Shown: positions 43,045 through 51,959 of the stretch, in pieces | Position numbering within the stretch: the first letter of the stretch is position 1 | Layout: each line of letters opens with the position of its first letter | Origin: a bacterium | GTDB taxonomy: Bacteria; SZUA-79; Acidulodesulfobacterales; Acidulodesulfobacteraceae | NCBI GenBank assembly: GCA_021822485.1 | Contig: JAKAQP010000001.1 | Coordinates: 47,506-111,505, forward strand | Length of the DNA: 64,000 bases | Reading direction: 5' to 3' | Made by a program: the position numbers and the translations under genes | Notes under the pieces: generated by a model | Database searches by the model: none | What the model was told of the DNA's origin: nothing | Seen by the model: only the letters and a program-made list of their open reading frames with translations

Positions 43045-43497
43045 ATGGATGCAATTTCAAAATACGAAAATATAAACGTTAATACAGTTGACCAGGGAAC
43101 GCTTATAATAATGGCTTATGAAGGCGCTATAAATTTTATAAAAGAAGCAAAAGAAAGACTTACGCAAAACGATTATGCAGGCAAGTCTATAAATATATCA
43201 AATGCGGTTTCCATTATTAACGAACTTAATGCCCGTTTAAATATGGAAAAAGGCGGGGAAACGGCAAAAAATTTGAACAAACTTTATACTTTTTTGTCAA
43301 TCCATCTGACGACAGCAAATCTTAAGAAAGATGCGCATAAACTTGACGAGTCGCTTAATATATTGCAAAACCTTTTAAACGGTTGGAAGATTATAATAGA
43401 AAAAGACAGGAAACAGAATCAAAATATCGCGCTTTCAAACGTTAATGCAAGTATTTCTAATAAACCGGTTTCAGGCGGTATTGCAGTATCCGCTTAA
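43045..43497 (+). CDS. fliS: Flagellin export chaperone FliS
   Basis: A 150-residue helical chaperone that binds the C-terminus of flagellin. Family features: KYENINVNTVDQGTLIIMAY, EGAINFIKEAKERLTQNDYA, SNAVSIINELNARLNMEKGG and LLNGWKIIIEKDR. The last 20 residues are an Asn/Ser-rich tail. Good ribosome-binding site (AAGGAGG), and the first glycosyltransferase gene begins 37 bases beyond the stop on the same strand. Confidence 0.95.
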   Translation: MDAISKYENINVNTVDQGTLIIMAYEGAINFIKEAKERLTQNDYAGKSINISNAVSIINELNARLNMEKGGETAKNLNKLYTFLSIHLTTANLKKDAHKLDESLNILQNLLNGWKIIIEKDRKQNQNIALSNVNASISNKPVSGGIAVSA

Positions 43498-43534
43498 TGT
43501 GATATGTCCTCTTGATGAATGAATAATATACTTA

Positions 43535-45148
43535 ATGAATATTTTTATATTCCAAACGAGACGAATAGGCGATTTTTTTCAATCGGTTCCGCTTATCGAT
43601 TCTTTAGCCTCTGCAGACGGAGACGAAGCAAAAAAAATTGATATACTGATAGACGAAAGTATATACGGCATAAAAAATATTTTTAATACAGAAATAAATT
43701 TTATTACTTACGAAAGCCTCTTGAATCCCCTCGGTATTTCCGTAAAATGCTTAAATAAATTTGATAAATTTTTATTAGATTTAACTTCTGAACACGAACT
43801 TGCCGTAAACTTAAACTATGATTTTGCTAATTCCCTTTTTTTAAATTTTTTTAAAAATCAAAAGAAAGGTTTTATTGTTTTAAATAAATCAAAAAAAACC
43901 GCAGAATCAATTTCAAGAAGCGGTCCCGCAAACTATCTTTTTAATATCGTAAAAAACCGAAGCCTAAACAGGATAAATATTACCGATATATATTCTCTTA
44001 TAGGCAGCGAAAAGACGGCTGAAATAAAAACTTCGTACGGCATTATAAAATTAAAAAAGAAAAACGAAAGCAAAAAAAAACGGTTAAGCGGCGAACCCGT
44101 TAGGATTTGCATTTCTATAGGAGCAACGCATCAGAAAAGAATCTGGCAATCCGAAAATTACGCAAAGTTGATAAGTCTGCTTTCTCTAAATTTAAACTGC
44201 GAAATAATAATCGTAGGAACGGCTGAAGAATCGTCCGCCGCCGAAGAAATAAAACAAAAACTGCCGGAAGGCTTAAATATTATCGATTTGACCGGAAAGA
44301 CCAACCTAAACGAACTTATTTATCTTATAAAAGACTTCGATTTAATTATCGCGTCGGATACCGGAACTTTGCATATCGCGCAGATTTTTAACGTTCCGTC
44401 CGTTTCTTTATATACCGGCAACGCCAATTTTTACGAAACCGGCCCTCATGTAGAAAATTCTTACGTGATTCACTCCGTTATACAATGTTATCCGTGCATG
44501 CAGCATGAATCTTGCCGTTTTAATTATGCTTGCAAAAACGATATAAATCCCGAAGACATTTTTAATCTTGCGCTTATGCAGATAATCAAAAATAAACTGC
44601 ATTATTCTTTTAAAGAACAAGGAATTAAATTTTCCGACGTTAAAAGAAGAGTTATCGCAAACGTAAAAAAAGGAAATTTTTCGGTTGCCGTTTGTAAGCA
44701 TTTAAACTCGGTCCATTTTTATCCGTTATATAAAAGAAAAATATCCAAAAACGAATTTGCTTCGGAAATATTAAAATTCTGCTGGATTAACGTACTTTCA
44801 AAAAATAGCGTAAAAATTGATAAAAATAATGTTTTGAGATATACGAACAAATATTATAAAATAGACAAAAGTTTCCTTAATTCTTTAATAAAGGAAATTG
44901 ACTTTATAAAAGGCGTTTTTGAAAATGCCTCTAAATCATTTAATAAAGAAGATAAAAATGATAAATACGCCGCTTTATATTTTGAAAAATTCAAAAACTC
45001 CGTGAAATCTCTCGGTTTAAACTATAGTTATTTTAAACTTGCATGCGATTATTTTATAGATGAATTAAATTTTTCCGGAGCGCAGAAAAGTTTTAACGAT
45101 ATAATTTTGCTTTTAGATAATGCTATAGATATTTTAAAAATGTTTTAA
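43535..45148 (+). CDS. GT9 (heptosyltransferase-type) glycosyltransferase with C-terminal helical extension
   Basis: A 537-residue GT-B enzyme of family 9. N-terminal QTRRIGDFFQSVPLIDSL is the family's GDxxQSxPxL motif. The second Rossmann domain holds ISIGATHQKRIWQSENYAKL, DLTGKTNLNELIYLI and ASDTGTLHIAQIFNVPSVSLY, with the conserved GT9 DTGxxHiA motif. Residues after about 360 form a helical extension of unknown role. A second, separate gene of the same layout lies at 46996. The position directly after fliS suggests action on flagellin glycan. Confidence 0.88.
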   Translation: MNIFIFQTRRIGDFFQSVPLIDSLASADGDEAKKIDILIDESIYGIKNIFNTEINFITYESLLNPLGISVKCLNKFDKFLLDLTSEHELAVNLNYDFANSLFLNFFKNQKKGFIVLNKSKKTAESISRSGPANYLFNIVKNRSLNRINITDIYSLIGSEKTAEIKTSYGIIKLKKKNESKKKRLSGEPVRICISIGATHQKRIWQSENYAKLISLLSLNLNCEIIIVGTAEESSAAEEIKQKLPEGLNIIDLTGKTNLNELIYLIKDFDLIIASDTGTLHIAQIFNVPSVSLYTGNANFYETGPHVENSYVIHSVIQCYPCMQHESCRFNYACKNDINPEDIFNLALMQIIKNKLHYSFKEQGIKFSDVKRRVIANVKKGNFSVAVCKHLNSVHFYPLYKRKISKNEFASEILKFCWINVLSKNSVKIDKNNVLRYTNKYYKIDKSFLNSLIKEIDFIKGVFENASKSFNKEDKNDKYAALYFEKFKNSVKSLGLNYSYFKLACDYFIDELNFSGAQKSFNDIILLLDNAIDILKMF

Positions 45149-45162
45149 GAAAATATAAATAT

Positions 45163-46989
45163 ATGAATAATTCAAATATGAGCCGTAACGATTTAAATTT
45201 CGAGATAGTTCAAACCAAAATCGCATCCGCACCGTCTTTTAAGATTAACGGAATAACCGTCCATTCGGTTTACGACCCTATTTCAGAAGCTCAGAAATGG
45301 GCGGCTCAGGTTATGGACAGGATTGATTCGGAAGGGATACCGGATAAAATTATGTTTTTTGGTTTTGGAGCGGGTTATCACATAAAAGCATTAATTGATT
45401 TTTTAAAAAAAGGTAATAAAGAAATAAAAATAGAAGTCATAGAACCGGCTAAAGAATCCCTCGAATTTATCAAAAGCAATTTTGACGTTTCCGAGTTGGC
45501 GTCCAAAATAAATATTATAGCCTTAGACCGTATAAGCGAAAAATCATATTCAGACGCTTCCGTCGTTTCCAAAGAACTTGAACTTGAACCGGATAAAGGC
45601 ATTATAATGTTTTGTGAACTGCCGCCGTATAAAAAAATATTTTCCGAAGAATATGCGCTTATACATAAACTTCACGGAATTAATCAGTTTTTTACGCCGT
45701 CTTCTTTCAGAGTTTTAGTAGTTCAGCCGATGTACGGCGGTTCTTCCACTATAGGCAACTATCTGTATTCGGCTCTTTTAAGCCTCGGCTACGACGCAAA
45801 AATACTTGATTTTTCAAAATTTTACGACGCATATAAATATATGGGCGAATTTACCCCCAACGAAGACCATGTAAATTCATTAAAGCAGAGCCTTTTTGAC
45901 CTCATGTCCGAAGCCCTTCTTTCTTCCGTTTTTAACGAAGCACCTGACTTGGTTATTTTTATGGCGCAGTCTCCGGCAAGCGAAAGAACTTTGCTTAAGC
46001 TTAGGAGCATGGGAATTAAAACTGCATACTGGTTCGTAGAAGATTTCAGGACGCTTACATATTGGAATACCATAGTAAAGAACGTAGATTATTTCTTTAC
46101 CATTCAAAAAGACGATTTTTTTGCGGAACTTAAAGATATCGGCGCAGACAACTATTATTATCTTCCTTTAGCATGCCTTCCGGATTTTCATAAAAAAATT
46201 AACGAAATAAATGAAGACGACAGGATAAAATACGGTTCCGACGTAAGTTTTGCCGGAATGGGTTATTATAACAGAAAAAACGTCTTTGCCCAGCTTGTCG
46301 ATTTTAATTTTAAAATATGGGGAGCCGACTGGTATGTAGGACTTCCTTTAAGTTTGTTAATTCAGGACGGCGGCAAAAGGTTTACCGAAGAAGAAGCTGT
46401 CAAAATTTATAACTATTCCAAAATCAATATCAACCTTCATTCTTCTATGTGGCACTGGGACATAAATCCCAACGGCGATTTCTTAAATCCGAGGGTTTAC
46501 GAAATCTTAGCATGCGAAGGTTTTCAGTTAGTGGACAGGCGCAAGTATATGGATGGAGTTTTTGAAGACGGAAAAGATTTGGTTGTTTTTGATACGGTGG
46601 ACGACTTAAGAAAAAAAATTAAATACTATCTTGCAAACGAAGAGGAAAGGTTGTCTATAGCCGCTCACGGCAGGGAAACGGTAGTTAAAAATCATACTTA
46701 CGAACGCCGCGTCCGCGAGATGATGAATATAATACTCTTAAATTCATACGAACAGATAAAATCTAAACTTGAAACCAGAAAACAAAATATTTCGGAACTG
46801 TTGAAAGAAACCGAAGGAAATAAAGAGCTTCACGACCTTATTATGCAGTTTTCCGACAAGAAATCGCTTTCCATAAGAGATATGGCAGAGAGCATAAAAA
46901 GCGGTAAAGGCAGGTTGTCGAAATCGGAAGCTATGATTTTAATGCTATGGGCGATAAAAACAAAATTAGTAAAACTCGAAGGGCTGTAA
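45163..46989 (+). CDS. Maf-like N-domain fused to CgeB-type glycosyltransferase
   Basis: A 608-residue protein. Residues 1-170 include HSVYDPISEAQKWAAQVMD and IMFFGFGAGYHIKALIDFL, the start of the Rossmann domain found in motility accessory factors (Maf), which glycosylate flagellin. The middle and end (LVVQPMYGGSSTIGNYLYSA, KTAYWFVEDFRTLTYWN, NINLHSSMWHWDINPNGDFL, NPRVYEILACEGFQL) match CgeB/DUF3880-type GT-B enzymes, with the last motif binding the nucleotide sugar. A helical tail follows. It starts 14 bases after the first GT9 gene and ends 6 bases before the second. The Maf-like front supports flagellin as target; the domain assignment rests on motif resemblance only. Confidence 0.8.
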   Translation: MNNSNMSRNDLNFEIVQTKIASAPSFKINGITVHSVYDPISEAQKWAAQVMDRIDSEGIPDKIMFFGFGAGYHIKALIDFLKKGNKEIKIEVIEPAKESLEFIKSNFDVSELASKINIIALDRISEKSYSDASVVSKELELEPDKGIIMFCELPPYKKIFSEEYALIHKLHGINQFFTPSSFRVLVVQPMYGGSSTIGNYLYSALLSLGYDAKILDFSKFYDAYKYMGEFTPNEDHVNSLKQSLFDLMSEALLSSVFNEAPDLVIFMAQSPASERTLLKLRSMGIKTAYWFVEDFRTLTYWNTIVKNVDYFFTIQKDDFFAELKDIGADNYYYLPLACLPDFHKKINEINEDDRIKYGSDVSFAGMGYYNRKNVFAQLVDFNFKIWGADWYVGLPLSLLIQDGGKRFTEEEAVKIYNYSKININLHSSMWHWDINPNGDFLNPRVYEILACEGFQLVDRRKYMDGVFEDGKDLVVFDTVDDLRKKIKYYLANEEERLSIAAHGRETVVKNHTYERRVREMMNIILLNSYEQIKSKLETRKQNISELLKETEGNKELHDLIMQFSDKKSLSIRDMAESIKSGKGRLSKSEAMILMLWAIKTKLVKLEGL

Positions 46990-46995
46990 TAAGCG

Positions 46996-48708
46996 ATGAA
47001 AAATATAATTATACTGAATCTTACCCGAATGGGCGACCTTATTCAGTCCACCGCTCTTTTTAAAAAAATTAAACTATTCTATCCGGAAAGCCGAGTTAAA
47101 CTTATAATTTCTAAAGAATTTGCGGAAATTACCCCTTTTCTTCCGTATGTCGATGAGATTAAACCTATAGACGTTACCGGACTATCCGAACTTTTAAAAG
47201 CAAATAATTTCGACTTAACTATAGATGTTTTAAAAGCTTTAGGCGACATGTTCGACGGTATCTTGCAAGTAAATTACGACCTTGCGGTAAACCTTTCCCA
47301 CGATGAATTTAGCGTTTATTTCCTTTATATTTTAAATTCGCTAAAAAATATAGGCATTTCTGTAAACCGCGAAGGAATTATAATATCTAACGACGAAATG
47401 ATAGCTTATATATTTTCTGCAGTTAAAAACAGAAAAGTAAGCGTTTTAAATCTCGTCGATCTATACGAAAGAACTATCAAAACGAATAAAACCCAAAATA
47501 AACAACACGTCAATAAAATTTATTTAGATACAAAAAAAATCGATGAAGAACATAATGGAAATAAGGAGTTTGAAGTTTTAAAAAAATACGGTATAGAAGA
47601 AAGCGATAATATCGTTTCTTTTGCCATAGGAGCATCGACTGAGCTAAAAAAATGGCGTTACGACTATTTTGCGGAACTGGCTAAGATGTTTTTAAACGGC
47701 GACATTAAAACTAAAGTAGTTTTACTCGGAGCAAAATATGACGTTAAAACAGGCGGTTTTATAGAAAGCATAGTCGCAAGCGAAAGACTTATTAATCTTA
47801 CCGGTAAAACCTCCGTTTCCGACCTTGTTTACGTCGTTCGGCGCTCAAATCTTCTGATAACCCACGATACCGGAACAATGCATATAGGGGTTGCCGTCGA
47901 GACTAAATTAATGGTTATCTATACCGGAAACGTCGGTTTTTTAGAAACGGGACCATATGCCGAAAACCGTTTGCTCGTAATTCCCGATATTGGATGTTTT
48001 CCATGCGATTTTAATCTAAAATGTTTAAATCCGGTTTGTCAGGGATTAATTAAACCTGAATATATTTACGATATGTCTTTAATGCTCTTAAAAAATGAAA
48101 CCGGTTATACCGAAAAACTTTACAAATACAAAAATACCGGCATCGTTCCTTATTTATCCCGTTTTGATTCTAAAAAATTTATCGACTATTTGCCGGCGGT
48201 GAAAATTAAGTTAAATTTTAAAGATTTGAAACTTAAAATACTAAAATTAGCGCTAGAACATTATTACGAAGGAGATTTTTGGATCATAGACAAAAACGAA
48301 ATTCAACTTTTTCTTGACTGTTTTGAGGGCATAGAATATAATCTTAGCTTAGATATCGAGGAAGAATTAAAGTCAGTTGAAAACCTTATAGTTTTATGTA
48401 AAAGAGGTATGTCGGAGACTAAAAAAATGATAAATCTTGCCCTTCAAGATCCTTTTAATTCTGATAGGATAGAAGAATATACAGGAAATATCAAATCAAT
48501 AGATTTTGAATTAAAATATATCTCTTCGGTTTACGACGACCTGTCTTTATTTAATCAGATTTATGTTATAAACCAGAATAGTTCCGTTAGCTACGATTTA
48601 TTCGGTCTTGCCCTTGATTCCCTTAAATGCTACTCAAAATATAAAATTCAATTAAATATTTTTAAAAAAGTTTCGTTAATTTTTTTAGATAAAATTAAAA
48701 ATTTATAA
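46996..48708 (+). CDS. GT9 glycosyltransferase, second copy, with C-terminal extension
   Basis: A 570-residue GT9 enzyme: LNLTRMGDLIQSTALFKKIK at the N-terminus, SFAIGASTELKKWRYDYFAEL, LTGKTSVSDLVYVVRRSNLL and THDTGTMHIGVAVETKLMVIY. The cysteine segment IGCFPCDFNLKCLNPVCQG parallels one in the first GT9 gene (IQCYPCMQHESCRFNYACK), so the two are paralogues from local duplication with later divergence. The C-terminal 180 residues are helical and unlike known domains. Begins 6 bases after the CgeB-like gene. Confidence 0.88.
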   Translation: MKNIIILNLTRMGDLIQSTALFKKIKLFYPESRVKLIISKEFAEITPFLPYVDEIKPIDVTGLSELLKANNFDLTIDVLKALGDMFDGILQVNYDLAVNLSHDEFSVYFLYILNSLKNIGISVNREGIIISNDEMIAYIFSAVKNRKVSVLNLVDLYERTIKTNKTQNKQHVNKIYLDTKKIDEEHNGNKEFEVLKKYGIEESDNIVSFAIGASTELKKWRYDYFAELAKMFLNGDIKTKVVLLGAKYDVKTGGFIESIVASERLINLTGKTSVSDLVYVVRRSNLLITHDTGTMHIGVAVETKLMVIYTGNVGFLETGPYAENRLLVIPDIGCFPCDFNLKCLNPVCQGLIKPEYIYDMSLMLLKNETGYTEKLYKYKNTGIVPYLSRFDSKKFIDYLPAVKIKLNFKDLKLKILKLALEHYYEGDFWIIDKNEIQLFLDCFEGIEYNLSLDIEEELKSVENLIVLCKRGMSETKKMINLALQDPFNSDRIEEYTGNIKSIDFELKYISSVYDDLSLFNQIYVINQNSSVSYDLFGLALDSLKCYSKYKIQLNIFKKVSLIFLDKIKNL

Positions 48709-48740
48709 ACATCATATAACCACATAACGGAGGATTTATC

Positions 48741-49379
48741 ATGAAACTATATATCGACGGACATTTAAACGATTCCGTTTTTAGCGCTGGCAGTATGTAC
48801 GACATTTTATACGGCGGCAGCATAAAAAGTTTTATTACGGAAGGCAAAGTAATAAAAAGCATAGCGATAAACGGAACTCAATACGACGATTTAATGTTGG
48901 ACGCCGACAAATCAAAAGCATTTAACCTTGGGGATTCCGACGAAATTAAAATAACTACTATGAGCCAGCTTGAACTTATAAACGGTTCGTTAAACGCTGC
49001 CATAACGTTTTTAAACGAATTTAAAGCAGGAATCGTAAAAACTACGGATGAAATAAGATGGGGAAACAGTAATGCAGGATTTAAAAATTTTTCGGCATAC
49101 CTAAGCGGACTTACTATGTTTATCCAGATTATGGAAAAAATATCCCAGTTTTTAAAAATTGATTATAACAACCTTGTCTATGACGGCAAAAGCGTCCAGT
49201 CTTATTTTAACGACCTTGAAAAAATTCTTGCTTCCGTTCTTTCTACCCAGGTGGAACAGGATTACGTTCTTCTTGCCGACATAGTCGAGTTCGAACTTAA
49301 ACCCAATATCGAAATGTTTGAAAATATTTTAAAAGATATGTCCCTTAAAATCAATAATAATCAGACGCCTATAAATTAA
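48741..49379 (+). CDS. Conserved-looking small protein of unknown function in the glycan island
   Basis: Not recognised. A 212-residue acidic, soluble protein. The first 75 residues alternate short strands and turns (MKLYIDGHLNDSVF, KVIKSIAINGTQYDDL, DEIKITTMS), resembling a small beta-rich domain such as a beta-grasp. The rest is a helical bundle (LNAAITFLNEFKAGIV, YLSGLTMFIQIMEKISQFL). No signal peptide or membrane helix. It has a strong GGAGG ribosome-binding site. It sits between a GT9 gene and the sulfotransferase gene, starting 32 bases after one and ending 4 bases before the other, so it is probably translated with them. It may be an adaptor or chaperone, but that is a guess. Confidence 0.65.
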   Translation: MKLYIDGHLNDSVFSAGSMYDILYGGSIKSFITEGKVIKSIAINGTQYDDLMLDADKSKAFNLGDSDEIKITTMSQLELINGSLNAAITFLNEFKAGIVKTTDEIRWGNSNAGFKNFSAYLSGLTMFIQIMEKISQFLKIDYNNLVYDGKSVQSYFNDLEKILASVLSTQVEQDYVLLADIVEFELKPNIEMFENILKDMSLKINNNQTPIN

Positions 49380-49383
49380 TAAA

Positions 49384-50358
49384 ATGGTGACGGCAGATAA
49401 ATACAAAAATAAACGCATAATAGCCGTTACGGGTGTTCCCAGAAGCGGTACAAGCGCAATTACAAGAGGACTGAAAGTTTTAGGCGTTAATCTCGGGACG
49501 TCTCTTGAGCCTGCAGATTTTGGTAACGAAAAGGGTTATTTTGAAGATTCGGATATCAATAACCTTAATTACGGTTTTTTAAAACTGCTGTTTGAAAGAC
49601 CCGATTACGCTATATTAGTCGATTTAAAAAAAATACCTCAGAATGTTATAAATGCTTTTAAAATATCGGCAAAAGTATTTATCGAAAAACGGCTTGACGA
49701 ATACGATATTTTTGGTTTTAAAGACCCTTTTATGAGTAAAATTTTGCCTATCTGGAAAGATATTTTTGCAGAAATCGGCGCAAATACTTCTTATGTAATT
49801 CCTTGTAGAAATCCTTTAAGCGTGGCAAGGTCGATCAATAAAAAGGGGAAAATAGATTATATTATTGCTTATTATATATGGTTCAGCGGTATGCTTTCAG
49901 CAATAATATACTTGGCCGGAGAAAAAGTAGTTTTCGTCGATTACGACGATATTATCGCTAATCCCGAAAAACAACTTCAAAGAATTTCCGAATATCTTTC
50001 TCTTTCATTTAATCCTAATGGTCCTGAATTTTTAGAATTCAGCAGTGAATTTTTGGAAGAATCCTTAAGGCATGGATGTTTCAGTATGGAAGATTTAGAA
50101 ACTAATACGGAAGTGCCTCCAAAAATAGTAGAATTTTATAAACTACTCAGAAAATTATGCTTAGACGAATTAAAAATAAACGATATAGAAGTTATTGCAA
50201 AAATTAAAAAATTCGTCAACTGGATGTCCGAATTACGCTCGACTATATTTTACATGGAATCTACAATGGAAGCTATGACAAAGCTCAATAATATGCTTAT
50301 AGAAAAGAATGCAAAAATAGACGAATTAAATAAAATGCTTCAAAATACAAGTAAATAA
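49384..50358 (+). CDS. Sulfotransferase family protein
   Basis: A 324-residue P-loop sulfotransferase. IIAVTGVPRSGTSAITRGLK holds the 5'-phosphosulfate loop (PRSGT). YVIPCRNPLSVARSINKKGK supplies the 3'-phosphate-binding RNPxxVxxS motif, and VFVDYDDIIANPEKQLQRI is the usual LxYEDLxxxP equivalent. These enzymes move sulfate from PAPS to a sugar or other hydroxyl. The gene directly downstream, 7 bases on, encodes APS kinase, which makes PAPS, so donor synthesis and transfer are paired. The C-terminal 60 residues are coiled coil (TMEAMTKLNNMLIEKNAKID). Confidence 0.88.
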   Translation: MVTADKYKNKRIIAVTGVPRSGTSAITRGLKVLGVNLGTSLEPADFGNEKGYFEDSDINNLNYGFLKLLFERPDYAILVDLKKIPQNVINAFKISAKVFIEKRLDEYDIFGFKDPFMSKILPIWKDIFAEIGANTSYVIPCRNPLSVARSINKKGKIDYIIAYYIWFSGMLSAIIYLAGEKVVFVDYDDIIANPEKQLQRISEYLSLSFNPNGPEFLEFSSEFLEESLRHGCFSMEDLETNTEVPPKIVEFYKLLRKLCLDELKINDIEVIAKIKKFVNWMSELRSTIFYMESTMEAMTKLNNMLIEKNAKIDELNKMLQNTSK

Positions 50359-50365
50359 ATTAAGT

Positions 50366-50980
50366 ATGCCTTCAATAAACAATCGTGATTCCTGCATAGT
50401 TTGGCACGAACATAAAATAAAAAGGAGCGACAGGGAAAAACTTAAAAACCAGAAAGGGTGCGTTTTATGGCTTACCGGGCTCAGCGGATGCGGAAAAAGC
50501 ACCATTGCAAATATGCTTGAAGAACGGTTGAACGGAAAAGGTTACCATACCTATCTTTTAGACGGCGACAATATAAGGCACGGGCTCAGCAGGGGACTGG
50601 GATTTTCCGAAGAAGACAGATTAGAAAACATAAAAAGAGTCGCCGAAGCCGCCAAACTTTTCGTAGATGCCGGAATTATCGTTATTGCATCCTTTATTTC
50701 GCCTTTAAAGAAGCACAGGCAGACGGCAAAGGAAATAATAGGCTCCGGCGATTTCGTCGAAATTTTTATAGATACGCCTTTTCACGAATGCGTTAAAAGG
50801 GATGCTAAGGGCTGGTATAAAAAGGCGCTTAACGGAGAAATAGAAAGCTATACCGGCGTCGATTCTCCTTACGAAAAGCCGGAAAAGCCGGATATTAAAA
50901 TAAATACAAATGAGATAAAATCTGAAGCTTATATTGAAAAAATTATAAAAATTTTGGAAGAAAATTATGTAATATTGTAG
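50366..50980 (+). CDS. cysC: Adenylylsulfate (APS) kinase
   Basis: Phosphorylates APS to PAPS. A 204-residue P-loop kinase: LWLTGLSGCGKSTIANMLE (Walker A), YLLDGDNIRHGLSRGLGFSE, EDRLENIKRVAEAAKLF, VIASFISPLKKHRQTAKEII, and the lid and APS-contact region (CVKRDAKGWYKKALNGEIES, YTGVDSPYEKPE). All catalytic residues are visible. Its place in a glycan island beside a sulfotransferase, rather than with sulfate-assimilation genes, points to PAPS for glycan sulfation. No ATP sulfurylase is in the window; APS would come from central sulfur metabolism. Confidence 0.95.
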   Translation: MPSINNRDSCIVWHEHKIKRSDREKLKNQKGCVLWLTGLSGCGKSTIANMLEERLNGKGYHTYLLDGDNIRHGLSRGLGFSEEDRLENIKRVAEAAKLFVDAGIIVIASFISPLKKHRQTAKEIIGSGDFVEIFIDTPFHECVKRDAKGWYKKALNGEIESYTGVDSPYEKPEKPDIKINTNEIKSEAYIEKIIKILEENYVIL

Positions 50981-51044
50981 AGTTTTTATAGATTTATGAA
51001 TATTTCATTTAACTGATAAATATAAAAATACAGGAGGGTTGATT

Positions 51045-51935
51045 TTGGAAAAATCAAATGACTTATCGGTATTAAATAAATTTGAAGATAATAATAGGCC
51101 TACAATATCTGCGGTAATAAATACATTAAACGAAGAAAAAAACATTTCATTTGTTTTGCGGTCTGTAAAATCGTGGGTCGATGAAATAATTTTGGTCGAC
51201 ATGCACAGCGAGGATAAAACCGTGGAGATAGCAAAAGGATTCGGAGCCGAAATTTATTATTACGAAAGAACGATATCGTTCGAGAAAGCAAGGGCATACG
51301 CGGTTTCTAAGGCGACAAAAGACTGGATTGTTATGATAGATGCGGATGAACTTATTCCGTTTAATTTGAGCAAAAGATTGATAGATATAGCAACAAAAGA
51401 CGAAGCTGATATAGTATCTATTCCAAGGGTAAATTATCTTTTAGGAACAAGAATATTGCATACCGGATGGGACCCCGAACAGGACAGGCAGATGAGATTT
51501 TTCAAGAACGGTTTTCTTGAAATAGAAATAAAACTGCACCATGTTAATATACCGAAATACGGAGCAAGAGTCGTATTTCTTCCTTATAAGGAAGACGAAG
51601 CGATGGTTCATTTTAATTACACAAATTCCTTTCATTTTATTGAAAAACTTAATAAATACACAACGCTTCATGCGCACCAGATGCATGAACAGGGTGTTAA
51701 AAGCAACACAACGGCTGCTTTGCTGGGCATGATAGACGGTTTTATGCATCGTTATTATCGCAACAATGGCTACTTGGACGGATGGAGAGGACTTTACTTA
51801 TCTTTATTTATGGGTTTTTATAATCTTACAATTCAGGCAAAGTTGAATGAGCTTGAAACGATAGGCGAAGAAGAAAATATAAAAGAAATTTATATCAAAA
51901 GAGCGGAATCTTTATTAAAAGAATATGAATCATAA
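51045..51935 (+). CDS. GT2 family glycosyltransferase (LgtF/WaaE-like)
   Basis: A 296-residue inverting GT-A enzyme: ISAVINTLNEEKNISFVLRS (nucleotide-binding strand), VDEIILVDMHSEDKTVEIAK, DWIVMIDADELIPFNLSKRL (the D-x-D metal site) and the acceptor region LGTRILHTGWDPEQDRQMRF. The layout matches the WaaE/KdtX group that adds a sugar to lipopolysaccharide core or related glycans. The start is TTG at 51045, seven bases after AGGAGG; an earlier in-frame TTG at 51039 is too close to that site. Confidence 0.85.
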   Translation: MEKSNDLSVLNKFEDNNRPTISAVINTLNEEKNISFVLRSVKSWVDEIILVDMHSEDKTVEIAKGFGAEIYYYERTISFEKARAYAVSKATKDWIVMIDADELIPFNLSKRLIDIATKDEADIVSIPRVNYLLGTRILHTGWDPEQDRQMRFFKNGFLEIEIKLHHVNIPKYGARVVFLPYKEDEAMVHFNYTNSFHFIEKLNKYTTLHAHQMHEQGVKSNTTAALLGMIDGFMHRYYRNNGYLDGWRGLYLSLFMGFYNLTIQAKLNELETIGEEENIKEIYIKRAESLLKEYES

Positions 51936-51959
51936 TGGGATATAGGTATATTTGGTAAA

